Shown piece after piece: positions 1-11,523 of a stretch of DNA of 64,000 nt. Below the pieces are notes generated by a model that was given only the letters and a program-made list of their open reading frames with translations, was not told the DNA's origin and made no database searches. Every line of letters begins with the position of its first letter. Within the stretch, counting starts at the first letter, position 1. Position numbers and translations under genes: made by a program. Origin of the DNA: Macrotrachela quadricornifera (lineage: Eukaryota > Rotifera > Eurotatoria > Philodinida > Philodinidae); NCBI GenBank assembly GCA_022393335.1, contig JAJEKB010018241.1:1-64000 (forward strand), read 5' to 3'.

Positions 1-1003
1 CCCCCCCCCTCTGCTCTCATTAAAGATGTAAGCGATTTACAAAAAGTAGAAATATATTGAATAGTTGTTGAATTCTTATTTTAGTGCGAAACCGTATATT
101 TTATAATAGAAAAAAATTTGAATCTTACTTTGTTTTATACGATACAGTATTCTTGTAAAGAATGAATTTTTATATTTGAGTAATGAATTGCTTTTTTAAC
201 GTTAATCGATAAAAAGAATGAAATAAATTGACTCTTATTATGTGGATATATGCATTTTTATTGTATGAATTTTACTGTACTAAATGAATGAAATCATTTT
301 ATAAATTTATCAAATTTAATACTTTATGATAAATCTCATCTTTCGAAATGGAATACAAAAAAATAGATATAGCGGATCTATTTTACGATCGGTTCTCAGT
401 TCAAAAATATAGTATTTGTTATAAAAACAATGTCGTATTTGAAATTATATAAATCAATAGTAATTGTTTATATGAATCAAAAAAACACTAATTACAAAAA
501 AAAAGAATTGGATGGAAATAAAATGAGTTTTCACAAATTGATTTATCAATTTCATGCAAGATTATGCTGCAATATGTTGATCAATATAATTTGAAAAATG
601 AATGCATGTATTATGTCAAATAAAATTATTTTAAAAAAAGCGATATGTTAGAAGAAAAAAATGTGAACTAAAATCTATACAAATTATAAGAGTTTATATT
701 TATGCAAAACATTAGATAGGATATTAATTTTCTTGAAACAAATTCTTTAGTAAAAATAATTATATATCGTAATACAGTAAGAAAAAAAATATTAATATGA
801 ATATTGAATTATTTGTTTCAGTTTGAAATTGTTCAATTATTAACACGATGTTCTTATATCTTTTAAATAGAAAAAAATGTATATTCGATTTTACTGTTTG
901 TTTACATATATGCCTTTGCGTATGTATTTTATTATACATTTATTAGTTTGTCTCTCTCTCTTTTTTCTTTTTAAATTAATGATAAATATACTTTCAATGT
1001 TTC
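1..1003. other. AT-rich DNA without recognisable gene
   Basis: Only short A/T runs and stop-rich frames on both strands. The first nine bases are a C run at the window edge. No domain, repeat array or RNA gene was seen. Confidence 0.6.
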
Positions 1004-2012
1004 TAACGGGTGGCCCATAATAAATGGGTCACTTTTGCGTTTCATTTTTCTGTTACTTAACACGTTGTTTTAAAAAAACAAAATATACCATAAGATGCAC
1101 CGAGAAAAGCTCTATAATCTACAATGTAAAGCATATTTTAATTGAATAGATTTTGTTTGAAAAACAAGCAAAACTTTATGCGATCAACTTTTACCACTGC
1201 GACAACTGATGGCACAGAGTTTGGCTTTTTTCAAACCAAAAACTATCAAAAATTATACAATACAAACAAACTTTTCTTGCTAAGCTGTAGAGCTTTTGAC
1301 GCTGTATCTTATGCTATACTTTGCTTTTTTTTGTACGAAAGTATATCAGGTAATAAAAAGACAAAAGAAGAAAAGAGATTTCTCGTTCGTCTGGAAAAAA
1401 AATGATTTTTTCATAGCAACAATTGATCGCACAAAGTTCTGCTTATTTTTAGAAACCAAAAAGTGTAACTAAAAAGTAAGCGGTCTTATGTGAATTGTAG
1501 AGCTTTTCACGCTGCATCCTATGGTATATTTTGTTTTCTTTTACAAAGCGATAGCAGATTAAAGAAGAAAAAGTGATTTGTCGTTAGTCTGGAAAAAAAT
1601 TATTTTTGACAGCGGCGAAAGTTGATCGCACATAGTTTTGCTTTTTTGAAAGCATAAATTATACAATTAAAATAAGCTTTAATTCGTAAATTGTAGAGCT
1701 TTTCAACCTGCATCTTGTGCTATATTCGGTTTTTTTATGAAAACATATTCGGTGATAAAAAGATGAAAGAAGCGAAAAGCACTTCTCGTTTGTGTAGAAA
1801 AAAAATGATTTTTTCGCAGTGGCAAAAATTGATCGAACTGAATTTTGCCTGATTTGAAAACGAAGACTATACAATGAAGATAAGCTTTACTTTGTAGATT
1901 GTAGAACTTTTCACGCTGCATCTAGTCGCATATTTTGTTTTTTTAAAACAACGTGTTAAGTAATAGAAAAATGAAACGCAAAAGTGACCCATTTATTATG
2001 CGCCACCCGTTA
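1004..2012. mobile_element. Non-autonomous TA-flanked TIR element (about 1 kb)
   Basis: The ends are long inverted repeats of about 130 bp (1006-1137 and 1882-2010). The outer part begins ACGGGTGGC and contains ATAATAAATGGGTCACTTTT on one end and its reverse complement on the other. A TA dinucleotide sits outside each end (1004-1005, 2011-2012), as expected of Tc1/mariner-type insertion. The interior consists of about four diverged copies (spaced about 200 bp) of a unit containing GTAGAGCTTTTCACGCTGCA, at about 1284, 1496, 1690 and 1899. Short open frames here are fragments of this repeat and are not coding. No transposase is present, so it would need a transposase in trans. A related unit is found in the small MITE near 30.4 kb. 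Confidence 0.85.
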
Positions 2013-4834
2013 CTTCACTATAAGAGTTATAGAAATCTATGACTAATTCTTAATAAAATGAAAACTAATATACTTACTGATTAATAAAAAATTAAATATA
2101 TAAAAAGAGAATATTATGTTAAAGATGATGTTCATCAACAGATCGATTATTACTAGAGCTTTGAGATGATATTGATAATCTTCGTTATGTTTAGAAATTT
2201 TTCTCTACAAAATGAAAAAATTATATTTGATTTTTTTTCCGTTTTTGTCTTAAAGCTTTTAGTATTATTATATTAACATCTTTGTTTCTTATAAATAAAA
2301 TAATGTCATGCATTTGAGACAACTTAATATTCCACTATTAAGTACATTAATCGGTAAATGCTATACAATTTATAATAGTGTTTAATGATTATTCTATGAA
2401 TTTTGTAAGATGGTTTTAAGAATAAACGAACCTATCGATAAAAATAAAATATACATTAATATTTAAAAAGAAAAGAACTCATTTTATATAAGTAATATTA
2501 AAATAAAAGATGTCTATATCTATTTTTCGTATGTAAAATATACTAATTTTATTAGTAATATTCGATCCTATTAAAGTCTTTCAGATGTAGAAGTATGAAT
2601 TTTGAGCGATTTCGAAATTTCAACAGAACTAAAAAATAATAAAAATATGATGTCAAGAAGACTTATAAGTCGATCGGGATATGGTTCATATTGCAATGAC
2701 ATTATGGAATAGTCAAGTAAATCAGTATAGAACAATATTATACATACTTTTTTTTCACAAGCTCGTATGATTGATCAAAGCATTGCTAACCTTAAAATAA
2801 GAATAAACTACGTTAAGGTTTCATGGTTTGTTGGTATATTTATTGAAATGATATTTATTTAAATAGCTTAATAAAATAGAGCATTATTTATTTAAAATGA
2901 AATTATTCTCTGCTTTAGCTAGTCAAGCACTTATTACAATAGCTAGTAGACGATATGCTATCGTTCCATGACAGTACTATAATATATGTTAATATTGAAC
3001 AATCGACATATACGTATATATGTCGATACATATATAGTTCTTGATAAAATTAGTAAAAAAATAATAAAATCTGAATATATCATTAGAGAGATAAAGATTA
3101 TTAACTTAAATAAATACTAATTCATTCAATAGCAGCCTTCCTCCTTGATGGTACATTAATAAAAACACAGAAAAAAAAACTTAATATTAACTGTATAATT
3201 AGTTATTTATTTGTTTTTCAATAATTGTAATCCTCGTATTATAAATAAGATAGTGACGACTTTTCTAAACGATTATTCACTAATGTATTAATATTATATT
3301 TTTGTTTTGCTTATCCTTCATGTAGAAAATTTCTGTTTCTTTTTTAAATATACTTTATCTATTTTTTATAATTTTTATTATTATTCTTATAACCTGCATG
3401 ATACTCGCATTCAAACTCTATAATAAACAATTAAAATTTCTTTAATTTCTTAGGATAAGATTGAAAATCATTTAAACAAATCAAGTATTATTGAATATAC
3501 GTTTACAGATATCAGTATTGGTTTCAAGAAATATAACACATTGGTTTGCACCAGCATTTTAAAAGAAAAATATTCCTTAATAAGCATTTGAAAAATATAT
3601 TAATATTAGTAGAGCACATAATATTATATGAATGTTCAAAAAATGAAACATGCTGAGTTTAGTTTTGATACCATGTTTTATACAAAAAATTCTATTTGAA
3701 AACAATCAGATTTTACATAAGCTTTTTTCTCGTCCTTGTAATTAATAATAGATGATAGGTTATCAAACAACATTGAAAATTATTATAATTCAAACATTCT
3801 ATTATGACAAAACTAAATTTATAAATAACCATTGAATAAATAAATAATTCTTTTTTTTTCAAATTTAATATGAGCTGTACAAAATAAATAATGACAATAG
3901 CAGATTAATGATTATTGTTCTTTAATATTTATATAGATATATATAACTATTAAATGTATCATATTATAAATCAATTCTGTCAAACATTACATAATAACTT
4001 TGAAATTCAATTAATATTACAGCTGCCAATCGCCTGAAAATCTTGCTAGTACACATAGTAAGCGATTACTCTATATTAGCATTAAATATAGAATCACATT
4101 TTCTGTTTACATGAAACAACCAATCCACAACACTATAATACAAAGTTTACTATATGCATGTAATAAATAAAAAACATAGATAACGATTATCTCAGACTAT
4201 GCTATCATCCTCAAATTACAATATGCGTTATCATTTCAATCAAAAATGTATCAAATTTTATACAACATCATATATTGAAAGAAATGTATATTATTTTAGT
4301 AATGAAAAAGATTCGTATAGAAAATCATTTTTTTAGAAGAGCAAATTCACAAAAGTATTCAGTTAAATTTCATTATAATAATCTCAAGTATTATACTGCT
4401 TTATAAAAAAAAGACACTAACTTATTAATTTATTCAACAAGTAACCATATTCATAATAATATTCTTTAATGAATACACATTTGTATATACATAATATAAT
4501 ATAATACTTAAATTAAAAAAATCATTTCAGTGTCAAGTACATTCCACACTCGCATAGAATACATGTATGTATATTTGCTATGAATAATCATATCTAGATC
4601 AATTCTCTCATCAAATAATTTAAAACATTATTCAAATCAATCAATATTTTTTTTTTGTTATTTTAAATAATATGAACAAAAAATAAACATAAAGAAAAAC
4701 ATTATTTAGATTAATCTTATATATAAAATCAATAAACTTCCTCTATAAACTTCTGTACCATACCATTTCAATTAATTTGCACGTATATTTAATTTATATT
4801 CAAAAAAATTAAATAGATTTATCAGTTTATTACT
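2013..4834. other. Long AT-rich intergenic stretch
   Basis: No open frame of note, no tandem array and no long inverted repeat was recognised. A short near-palindrome of about 22 bp, starting CGACATATACG, lies at about 3002-3023. Otherwise nothing. Confidence 0.55.
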
Positions 4835-5760
4835 TTATTCAATTTTCAAATATTGAAAATAACAGAGTCCTTCACCTCTCAAAAATTTTTCCCCACTAAT
4901 CTGATTCTTTTCTAATTTATCCCATAAACGACATAATGATTCTTTAGCTATTCGAATTTTTTTTCGTCGTTTTGGTGCAACTGCTCCTGCTTCATGTCTT
5001 TGTCTTTCATCTGATGCTAACAATTGTTCATGTTTGAACATATCAATGCACATGTAAATATCATTATGAGGTTTCGTAGATTTTTCTTTTCCATCTATTA
5101 TGACGTCCTTCAAGATAATTAATTGTACGAGGATTAAGATTTCGATAGTGATTATACATTGTTGATGGAAATCTACTATTAATACGAATATATTTTATTA
5201 TGATATTCTAAAAATAAATCAATTTCTTTTTCATATAAAAATGGTTTCGTTGAATGTAGATATTCAATTGCTTCGGCCATATCGATTTCGGGTAATAGTG
5301 CAATTGCTGCAAAACTTTTGAATCAAATACGTAAAGATGCATCCTCTTGAAAAGCTGTTTTTAAATTCAAATTCATGAAGTTTCGAAAAAGGGCTTTTCC
5401 ATTATGAAAAAGACATCCTTTAACCTACATAAAATATTTAAAACAAAAATAATGTTAAACTGTTACAAAATTATAAAACTTTGCTTTTTAGTTTACTCTA
5501 TTTTCATGGATTATATTTACAAAAATCGTATTTCACTTATAAATACTTATTTTATCTGTTTTTCTTAAATAAGTTGTTATCAATTTTTTTTCTAAAATTT
5601 GGCTAATGAAATAGTTTGAGAAAAGAAATAATTGAAAATTATTTTCGTATATAAATAAATTCTAAATAATTGCATTTTTATCTTACTTTAACACGTGGAT
5701 AATGTTTATCAAATACATTTTTTACAGCAACTTCGAAGTCATAAACTCCTGATTTAATTC
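4835..5760 (-). pseudogene. MULE-type transposase remnant (C-terminal half)
   Basis: Pieces of a Mutator-like (MULE) transposase lie on the minus strand. The exon at 5689-5760 reads VYDFEVAVKNVFDKHYPRVK. A GT-AG intron (about 5431-5688) follows, then the hallmark block VKGCLFHNGKALFRNF. An in-frame stop lies in the next segment, followed by RFPSTMYNHYRNLNPRT and YLEGRHNRWKRKI, which match the usual 'RTNNxxEGWHN' stretch of this superfamily. A frameshift leads to a 92-codon tail (KPHNDIYMCIDMF, then a basic segment) ending at 4835. At least one stop and one frameshift show that it is dead. The N-terminal FLYWCH and first catalytic residues are not seen upstream. Identification rests on recognition of the KGCLFH and EGxHN motifs. 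Confidence 0.8.
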
Positions 5761-6275
5761 TTACAATCTTTTATACTTTTCTCTTCTTCGCTTCAATCAT
5801 TTCCTTTTTCTTGCTCTTCTATTTATATCTTTTAATGTATATTTATACATTTTTTTTTAATTAATGAGTTCAATATATTAGTTCATTAGTATTATGAATT
5901 TTCCAATTAACAATAACAAATCAGTTTAATCAATGGTGCACTCGTCTTTCGTCTCGTAAACTATAACTATTGATCTTTATATCAATTATTTGTATATGAA
6001 AAAAAATATTAAAAATTTAAAATACAAATCTCGCATGTGTACAATTAATGGAGAACAATGAAAATTGGTAAGTTATATGATTTATAGTTAAGATAAGTTA
6101 ATGATCACAAAATACCATTAAGACGAATGAGTAATATAATACACTACTAATATTCCATTTACTAAAATTACGTACCTTGTAAATTGCTTGATTCAATATA
6201 TTGAATAACAAATCATCCGAGAAATATTAGAAATGGAAATCCCATTATTAAGGAAAACTAAAAAACATACATAAA

Positions 6276-6740
6276 CTATAGTTACACTTCAACGCACTTT
6301 TACAAAGGTTTGACATGAAAATTCAACTTTTGACATAGATTAAGTGTTTTCTTCATTCATAAAGCTCATTACGAACTATAGTTAAAATTCAATACACTTT
6401 TACAAACATTTGATATAGACAATAAATCTTTGACATAGAATAGATATTTTTTATATATAACGTTCATTACGAACTATAGTTAGAAATCAAGCGACTTTTA
6501 CAAATGTTTGATATGAAAACTAAATTTTTGACATAGATTAAGTGTTTTTTTTATTCATATAGCTTATTACGAACTATAGTTAGAAATGAAGCCGCTTTTA
6601 CAAACTTTTGAGATGGAAAGTAAACCTTTGTCATAGAATAACTATTTTTGATGTTAACGTTCATTACGAACTACAGTTGATTTTTAATAGATTTTCACGA
6701 ACCTTTGAGATGAAAAATAAACTTTTGACATAGTAAATAA
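6276..6740. repeat. Tandem array of a ~98-bp unit with dimeric higher order
   Basis: About 4.7 copies start near 6276, 6374, 6472, 6572 and 6669. Each begins AACTATAGTT and contains CTTTTACAAA and TTGACATAGA. Copies 1 and 3 share the ending TTAAGTGTTTT...ATTCATA, while copies 2 and 4 share ATAGAATA...TAACGTTCATTACG. The true repeat is therefore a dimer of about 198 bp. The sequence is non-coding. It could be a mini-satellite or the subterminal repeats of a transposon, and it lies just upstream of the Penelope-like RT relic. Confidence 0.8.
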
Positions 6741-7360
6741 AAAACCATTCTATTGTGATCATTACATTTATCTAACTTAATCATATAGTTTATTATAACA
6801 GAAAATCTATTTGTAAATAAGTGTTTACACGGCAGTAAATCCTACGGCAGTAAATCATGTAAACCAACAAATAGACTAGCTCAGTTAAGAACTAGTCCTT
6901 ATGTAATCAAAGATTCTTTTGATTTCGTTAACAGGATCAAGTTATTCGCACATACCGACAAGCTCATGATTTTTTCGATGTTGTGAGCTTATTCACAAAG
7001 ATACCATTGACTTATACATTAAACCTTATATTAGATAAGCTATATCCAGCTTGTAAAAATGAATGTTTGGTTATAAAAAACAAAAAAACAATAAGAAAAA
7101 AGAAGATCTATAAGGCTTGTGAACGGAGGAAAAATTTTAGCACACTACTACGCATAGCAACGTCGGAAGTAAATTTCCTGTTTAACAACAAAATGTACGT
7201 ACAGCATAACGGCATAGCCATGGGGGCGCCAATTGCACCAGTCATAGCGGATATATTCATGATGCACCTTGCGACAACACTAATGGATCTGCTGAGAAGT
7301 TATTGTGTACATGAATGGTTCAGATTTGTAGATGATACGTTTATCTTAATTAATCCCACA

Positions 7361-7724
7361 CATATCAACTCCGATGAGTTTTGAAGAGTACGTTCTCGCA
7401 CAATAAAATGATACAATTTATATTTAACATAAAAAATGATGAGCGACATGTCAAAGAGAAAAGACAAAAGTACTTCGCATATAGCTTAGTGGCTAAAAGC
7501 GTGAATAACACGATACAAGTTCGATTCTTGTGCGAAGCGCTTAATTTTTTTTTCGTTCTTCATCAATATTTTGAATTGATTTTTGCAAAAAATATTTTTG
7601 CTTATTGTCAGAGAGACCCTCTCGAGATCTCAACGGGAACGGGGGTAATTGACCACGCTGATTACGAATATGCTATTTTTATTGTGCGAGAACGTACTCT
7701 TCAAAACTCATCGGGATTGATATG
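7361..7724. mobile_element. Small inverted-repeat element inserted in the Penelope-like RT
   Basis: A roughly 46-bp inverted repeat (7361-7408 and 7677-7724) bounds 364 bp of non-coding DNA. It includes CCGATGAGTTTTGAAGAGTA on one side and the reverse complement on the other, with a couple of mismatches near the tips. The RT coding sequence stops at the left end (after LINPT) and resumes at the right end, so this is an insertion. A possible 3-bp target duplication (ACA) is ambiguous. The interior carries a tRNA-like sequence, listed separately. Confidence 0.8.
7472..7551 (+). ncRNA. tRNA-derived (SINE-like) sequence with pol III signals
   Basis: A box-A match (TAGCTTAGTGG, 7482-7492) and a box-B match (GTTCGATTCT) lie at tRNA-like spacing. 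A 7-bp acceptor-type helix (CTTCGCA 7473-7479 with TGCGAAG 7531-7537), a D-stem GCTT/AAGC and a T-stem CAAG/CTTG can be formed. The anticodon arm is too short and there are extra bases between acceptor and D-stem, so it is not a functional tRNA. A T8 tract right after it resembles a pol III terminator. Confidence 0.5.
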
Positions 7725-8315
7725 AACAAATGTACAAGATATTTTAACAATATTAAATAATTTTCATGAATCAATTAAATTTACCTATGAAATTGAAAAA
7801 AATAATAGATTACCATTTCTTGGTGTTAAAGTATGTCGTATACCAGCTCATTCAAAATTTCAAACCAGAATTTATCGTAAAAGCGCTTATACAGGTCTTA
7901 TGACCAATTGGTTTTCATTTGTACCTTTACATTTTAAAAAAGCATGCATTGTGAATATGATGAAAAGAGCAATTTTAATTTGTTCCAATTATAAATATTT
8001 AGCATCAGAATTTGATCATATTCGAAAAATAGGACAAGCAAATCCATATCCTTTATCATTTATTGAAAAATGCATAGGTGTAGGATTAAGTCGATACTTG
8101 CAAATGCAGATAAAGGAAGAAAAATCCCCAATAATTGGTTGTCAAAAACGTTCACCTCTAAACCTGCTACACAAAACATGGATTATTGATCCATAACATT
8201 TTATCTTTGTATGTTTCAATTTTTTCATTTCATTTCACACATATTAGCTTCTTCACACAGGGTCAAACATTAACTTACATAGTTTATTAAACATCAAACA
8301 GCTAAATTATTTATT

Positions 8316-8839
8316 ATGACATTAAGTCCAAATGATGAAACAAATCCTTATATGATGGAAGTAAGATAAATTTTTAAATTAGTTATTTTTCACAAAAAAA
8401 TATCTATTTTTAAATAAAGACTTTAGAAGAACAACACGCTTATTGTCAGTCAGAACTTAACAAATTTAGAAAAAATGAATCAACAAAAACCTCAACGTTT
8501 ATTGGAACAAATTTTATTTGATTTGGAAGTAATTTCTAAAGAAAAGGAAATAAATGCAATAGCAACAAAATTAGATTACTTATATTTTCGTATTCAGGTA
8601 GATAAATTATGTAAGTTTTCTTGTTAATAAACAAGAAAAAAGAATTTTTTTTAATAGGTAATCATCGTGATCTTGAAGCTAGTTCATCAGAAAATACAAT
8701 AATAGCAACAGTAGTAGCAGCAGCAGCAACAACAGCAAAAGCATGTGATGATAATGATGAACGTCGTATTAAAAAAAATTTAAAAAAACCATATAAATGT
8801 GTTTTTTTTGTCATACTATCTATTATGTTATATTCATGA
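8316..8839 (+). CDS. Small three-exon gene of unknown function, 136 aa
   Basis: Exons 8316-8360, 8427-8610 and 8658-8839 join in phase (45 + 184 + 182 nt = 137 codons with stop). Introns are 66 and 47 bp, with donors GTAAGA and GTAAGT. The predicted protein starts MTLSPNDETNPYMMEKNN, has a predicted helical middle (LLEQILFDLEVISKEKEI) and a Ser/Ala/Thr-rich stretch of trinucleotide-like codons. A basic patch (RRIKKNLKKPYK) is followed by a short hydrophobic C-terminus, CVFFVILSIMLYS. That end could be a weak tail anchor. I do not recognise the family. The perfect phasing of three exons supports a real gene; the shortness of the second intron is typical of this window. Confidence 0.6.
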
Positions 8840-8916
8840 ATGATATATTATAAAAGATTTTTCTATTTTCATTGAATTAATAAAACTATTTACATTTGAA
8901 TCATATAAACGTTTTT

Positions 8917-9246
8917 ATGCTAGCATATTCAATACTTTTATTTTTAACCTCATCCGGCGTAGATACTGACCTCTATATGACACTCGACAATGAATCAATC
9001 ACCTTAATGGGATTTTTAATAGGCACAAATACGTTGATTTCAGCCCGTGAACCTCTGACAATCACCATTGAAGGTAGCATTATGAATGCATCTGTACTCA
9101 CTTTTGGATCAAATTGGACATTGATCTATAATGGTAGCATTGGACTGTTATCCAATCCAGGAGGAGGCACTTTAGGAAAATTGCAAATATTTTCAAATTT
9201 TTCAATGCCATTTGCAAGTTATCGTATTCTTGTTACTTCAAAATGA
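8917..9246 (+). CDS. Predicted secreted glycoprotein, 109 aa, unknown family
   Basis: The single-exon frame begins at ATG 8917; the open frame extends upstream only through a TTG. The N-terminus MLAYSILLFLTSSGVDTD looks like a signal peptide. The mature part has five N-x-S/T sequons (NES, NAS, NWT, NGS, NFS) in 109 residues and no cysteine, suggesting a glycosylated extracellular beta-rich domain. No family was recognised. It lies 77 bp after the preceding small gene on the same strand. It could instead be a terminal exon of a longer gene. Confidence 0.5.
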   Translation: MLAYSILLFLTSSGVDTDLYMTLDNESITLMGFLIGTNTLISAREPLTITIEGSIMNASVLTFGSNWTLIYNGSIGLLSNPGGGTLGKLQIFSNFSMPFASYRILVTSK

Positions 9247-10430
9247 GGCATTCAAACTTGTACATCATATTCAGAATTAATGCTACTCGGTTACTGAAAT
9301 ATCAATAATATTTAAAATTGATCGATTAAATTTATTTTTGAGAAAAAAAAAAGATTTTTATTATTGAATTTTCTTTTTATACTTCTCTCGATCAATTAAT
9401 AAATCATAAATGAATTCGATAATTAAAACTATATTGTAAAAGAAGTTTTCTCTTGAATATTTATTTATTTAAAGAAAAAAAAGTGGACATAAGAACCAAC
9501 AACAAAGAAATATTATTTTAAATTTTACTAAGTTCATTTAATGATTATGTTGTGTGAGAATCTAGTGATGCAGGAACAAAACGGTCCTTTTTTTTGACTT
9601 AATGTTAGGTCTACGAACAATGTGCATAATGACACTTACGCATGCAACTAAAAATGAGGACTTAGAAAAAAAATGGCCTCTCTAATCTAACCCATTACTA
9701 TCTATCTTCACTTTCACTTCGCACCCTTCACCAGTATCCTCAGAATGACTGCGTATTTTTCGAAATCCCATATCTTCTGTTGTTTTTGGTGTTGTCATTG
9801 ACACTGTTTTTTATGTGACTACTCTGTCCTTCGTAACGAACGATAGTTATCAAAATTGTAATGTTTAATATGATCAAAATAGTGACAATACTATAGGATA
9901 TGATTTCCATTGATTTTCGATTCGTAATATGTAAATATCTAGATACATACGATGTTCTTGATTGAGTAGTTAGTGTTTCAGCTGTGGCAACTTGGTTTTA
10001 TCGAAACTGAAATAACAAAGTAAAACAAAGATTATTTCGTGTTTTATCATTAATAAAATACGTTACAAACATGCGGAATATTGTGATTTATTTTTGATGA
10101 TGCATTCAAGTTTGACATTGTTATAACAATTTTACAATCGAAAATTTTCAAGAATCGAAAATGGGATACTATAAGAAAATAACTTGAATCTTAGAGATTT
10201 CGAATCTTATATAAAATAATATTCATTGTGATCTCACATGAATTATATCTGAAATCATCAAGACCAAATAATATCTCAAAAACAGAAAATTTTCTCTTAA
10301 TATCATTAGAAATATTTAACTCGTAAAAAAACGATGAAACTTTGCATTTAAATGCTTTTGAAATGAAATTTTAGAAATAAATCTCAATCTATCTGAGATT
10401 CAAGCGCGAACACCATCTATATATTGTCAC
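9247..10430. other. Intergenic DNA with one weak minus-strand coding candidate
   Basis: Mostly AT-rich. On the minus strand, about 9990-9745, a frame reads MEIISYSIVTILIILNIT then ITILITIVRYEGQS (one TM-like helix). A neighbouring frame reads MTTPKTTEDMGFRKIRSHSE. These could be exons of a small membrane protein, but no convincing splice pair joins them. I see no other feature. Confidence 0.3.
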
Positions 10431-10433
10431 GAT

Positions 10434-11113
10434 CAGTGTTTCCAATAGGAAGTGTACACAGCAGAAGCAAAATGTACAGAACATCTGCTGCTCGTAAAAT
10501 ACACACTGCTGTTTGCTTTGTCCAAAAAGTAGAGTGTATGATGTACACTTTGCAGAAGAACTTTGCACTTTCCTTCCAATATACAGAGAACTATTTTCAA
10601 TTTCAAAAGATACCTTTTAATTACACATGTCAAAAATTTTAGCAAAAAATCAGATTAAAATCGATGAAAATGACACTATTTCGACCTGATTAAGATCGGA
10701 TTTCTCTGGTTTTTCAGACTTTTTTCAAATCGATTTTAAACGATTAAAAGTGAATAATTCGTTAAAATCAATTAATAATTTTTAACCAATAAGAATCGAT
10801 TTGAGAAAATCTGAGAAATTCGTATTTTAGACTGAAAAGTTTCATTTTAATTGACCTAAGATCATACTATTTTAGTCCATCTTTACTCACTAAACAATCG
10901 ATTTTTATCTGATTTTTGCTAAAAGTTTTTATATAGATATCCCTAGATTGTTATCTAGTAGAAAAGAAATTCTATCTATGTTTATTCAGACGATATGAAC
11001 GCTATTTTATTTTTCATTTCTTTAAATTATATGAAGTTTCATTTTTGCACACTTTGCCCGTATAAAACAATGGGCACTGTATATCTTGTTTTAGATTTCC
11101 GTTAGAAACACCG
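10434..11113. mobile_element. Putative hAT-like non-autonomous element containing a fold-back
   Basis: The left end CAGTGTTTCCAATAGGAA resembles common hAT termini. The reverse complement of the right end (11094-11113) is CGGTGTTTCTAACGGAAATC, an imperfect inverted repeat. No matching 8-bp target duplication was found, so the limits are tentative. Inside, 10629-10667 and 10904-10939 form a 36-39 bp inverted repeat (around TTTTAGCAAAAAATCAGA), with further paired segments between them. That makes a roughly 310-bp hairpin which may be a separate nested MITE. Open frames on both strands at 10424-10645 are symmetrical artefacts of this structure. Confidence 0.45.
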
Positions 11114-11523
11114 AATGGAATTATATTTACATATCGAGAAATACTAGCTAGAGTTATTTTCAAAATAGCAATAGTTTTATACATCTAATTAAGAGCGACA
11201 ACGATTAAAGTTGAGAAAATTCTTTGGAATAAAACATTATTTGTTATTAATCTGTTATTGATAACAATAACAATAAATTCACACTCCTAGGAATCATACA
11301 ATAAGAGTAACAAAAAATCATTCAAAACAAAATTTATAAGACGATTCGAGCAATTAAAGTTAAAACGAGCAGTAGAAATTATGCTTTCCGATAAATGTGT
11401 CCCGTCGATCACTCGATCGTTCGATAATTTTCGAGTGGCCGAAATGTATCCAAGTAATTGAAAATAAATATGCGCTGGGTAAATGCTTCCGAGGACTAGG
11501 AATGTACCGAGCTCGAGACCAAA

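Larger units (their letters stand above)
6840..8196 (+). pseudogene. Penelope-like element reverse transcriptase, truncated and interrupted
   Basis: Translated pieces give an RT of the Penelope-like class: SPYVIKDSFDFVNRIK, then after a frameshift in a T run FDVVSLFTKIPL. The substrate/catalytic blocks NGIAMGAPIAPVIADIF and RFVDDTFILINPT follow; the VDD is the metal-binding aspartate motif. After a 364-bp insertion the frame resumes with FHESIKFTYE, LPFLGVKV, TGLMTNWFSFVPLHFKKA and ICSNYKYLASEF, the usual thumb-region signature. The N-terminus is missing and no GIY-YIG endonuclease was seen downstream. That fits either 3' truncation or an endonuclease-lacking (Athena-like) lineage, the latter being known from bdelloids. 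It is inactivated by the frameshift and the insertion. Confidence 0.85.

Noticed and set aside
7361..7400. CCGATGAG...GAAG resembling a hammerhead ribozyme core, as seen in Penelope-like elements
   Set aside because: The conserved CUGAUGA and GAAA core pieces and the three-helix arrangement are not present; the motif is part of the inverted repeat.
7472..7540. A genuine tRNA gene
   Set aside because: The anticodon arm is too short and spacer lengths are wrong; kept only as a tRNA-derived sequence.
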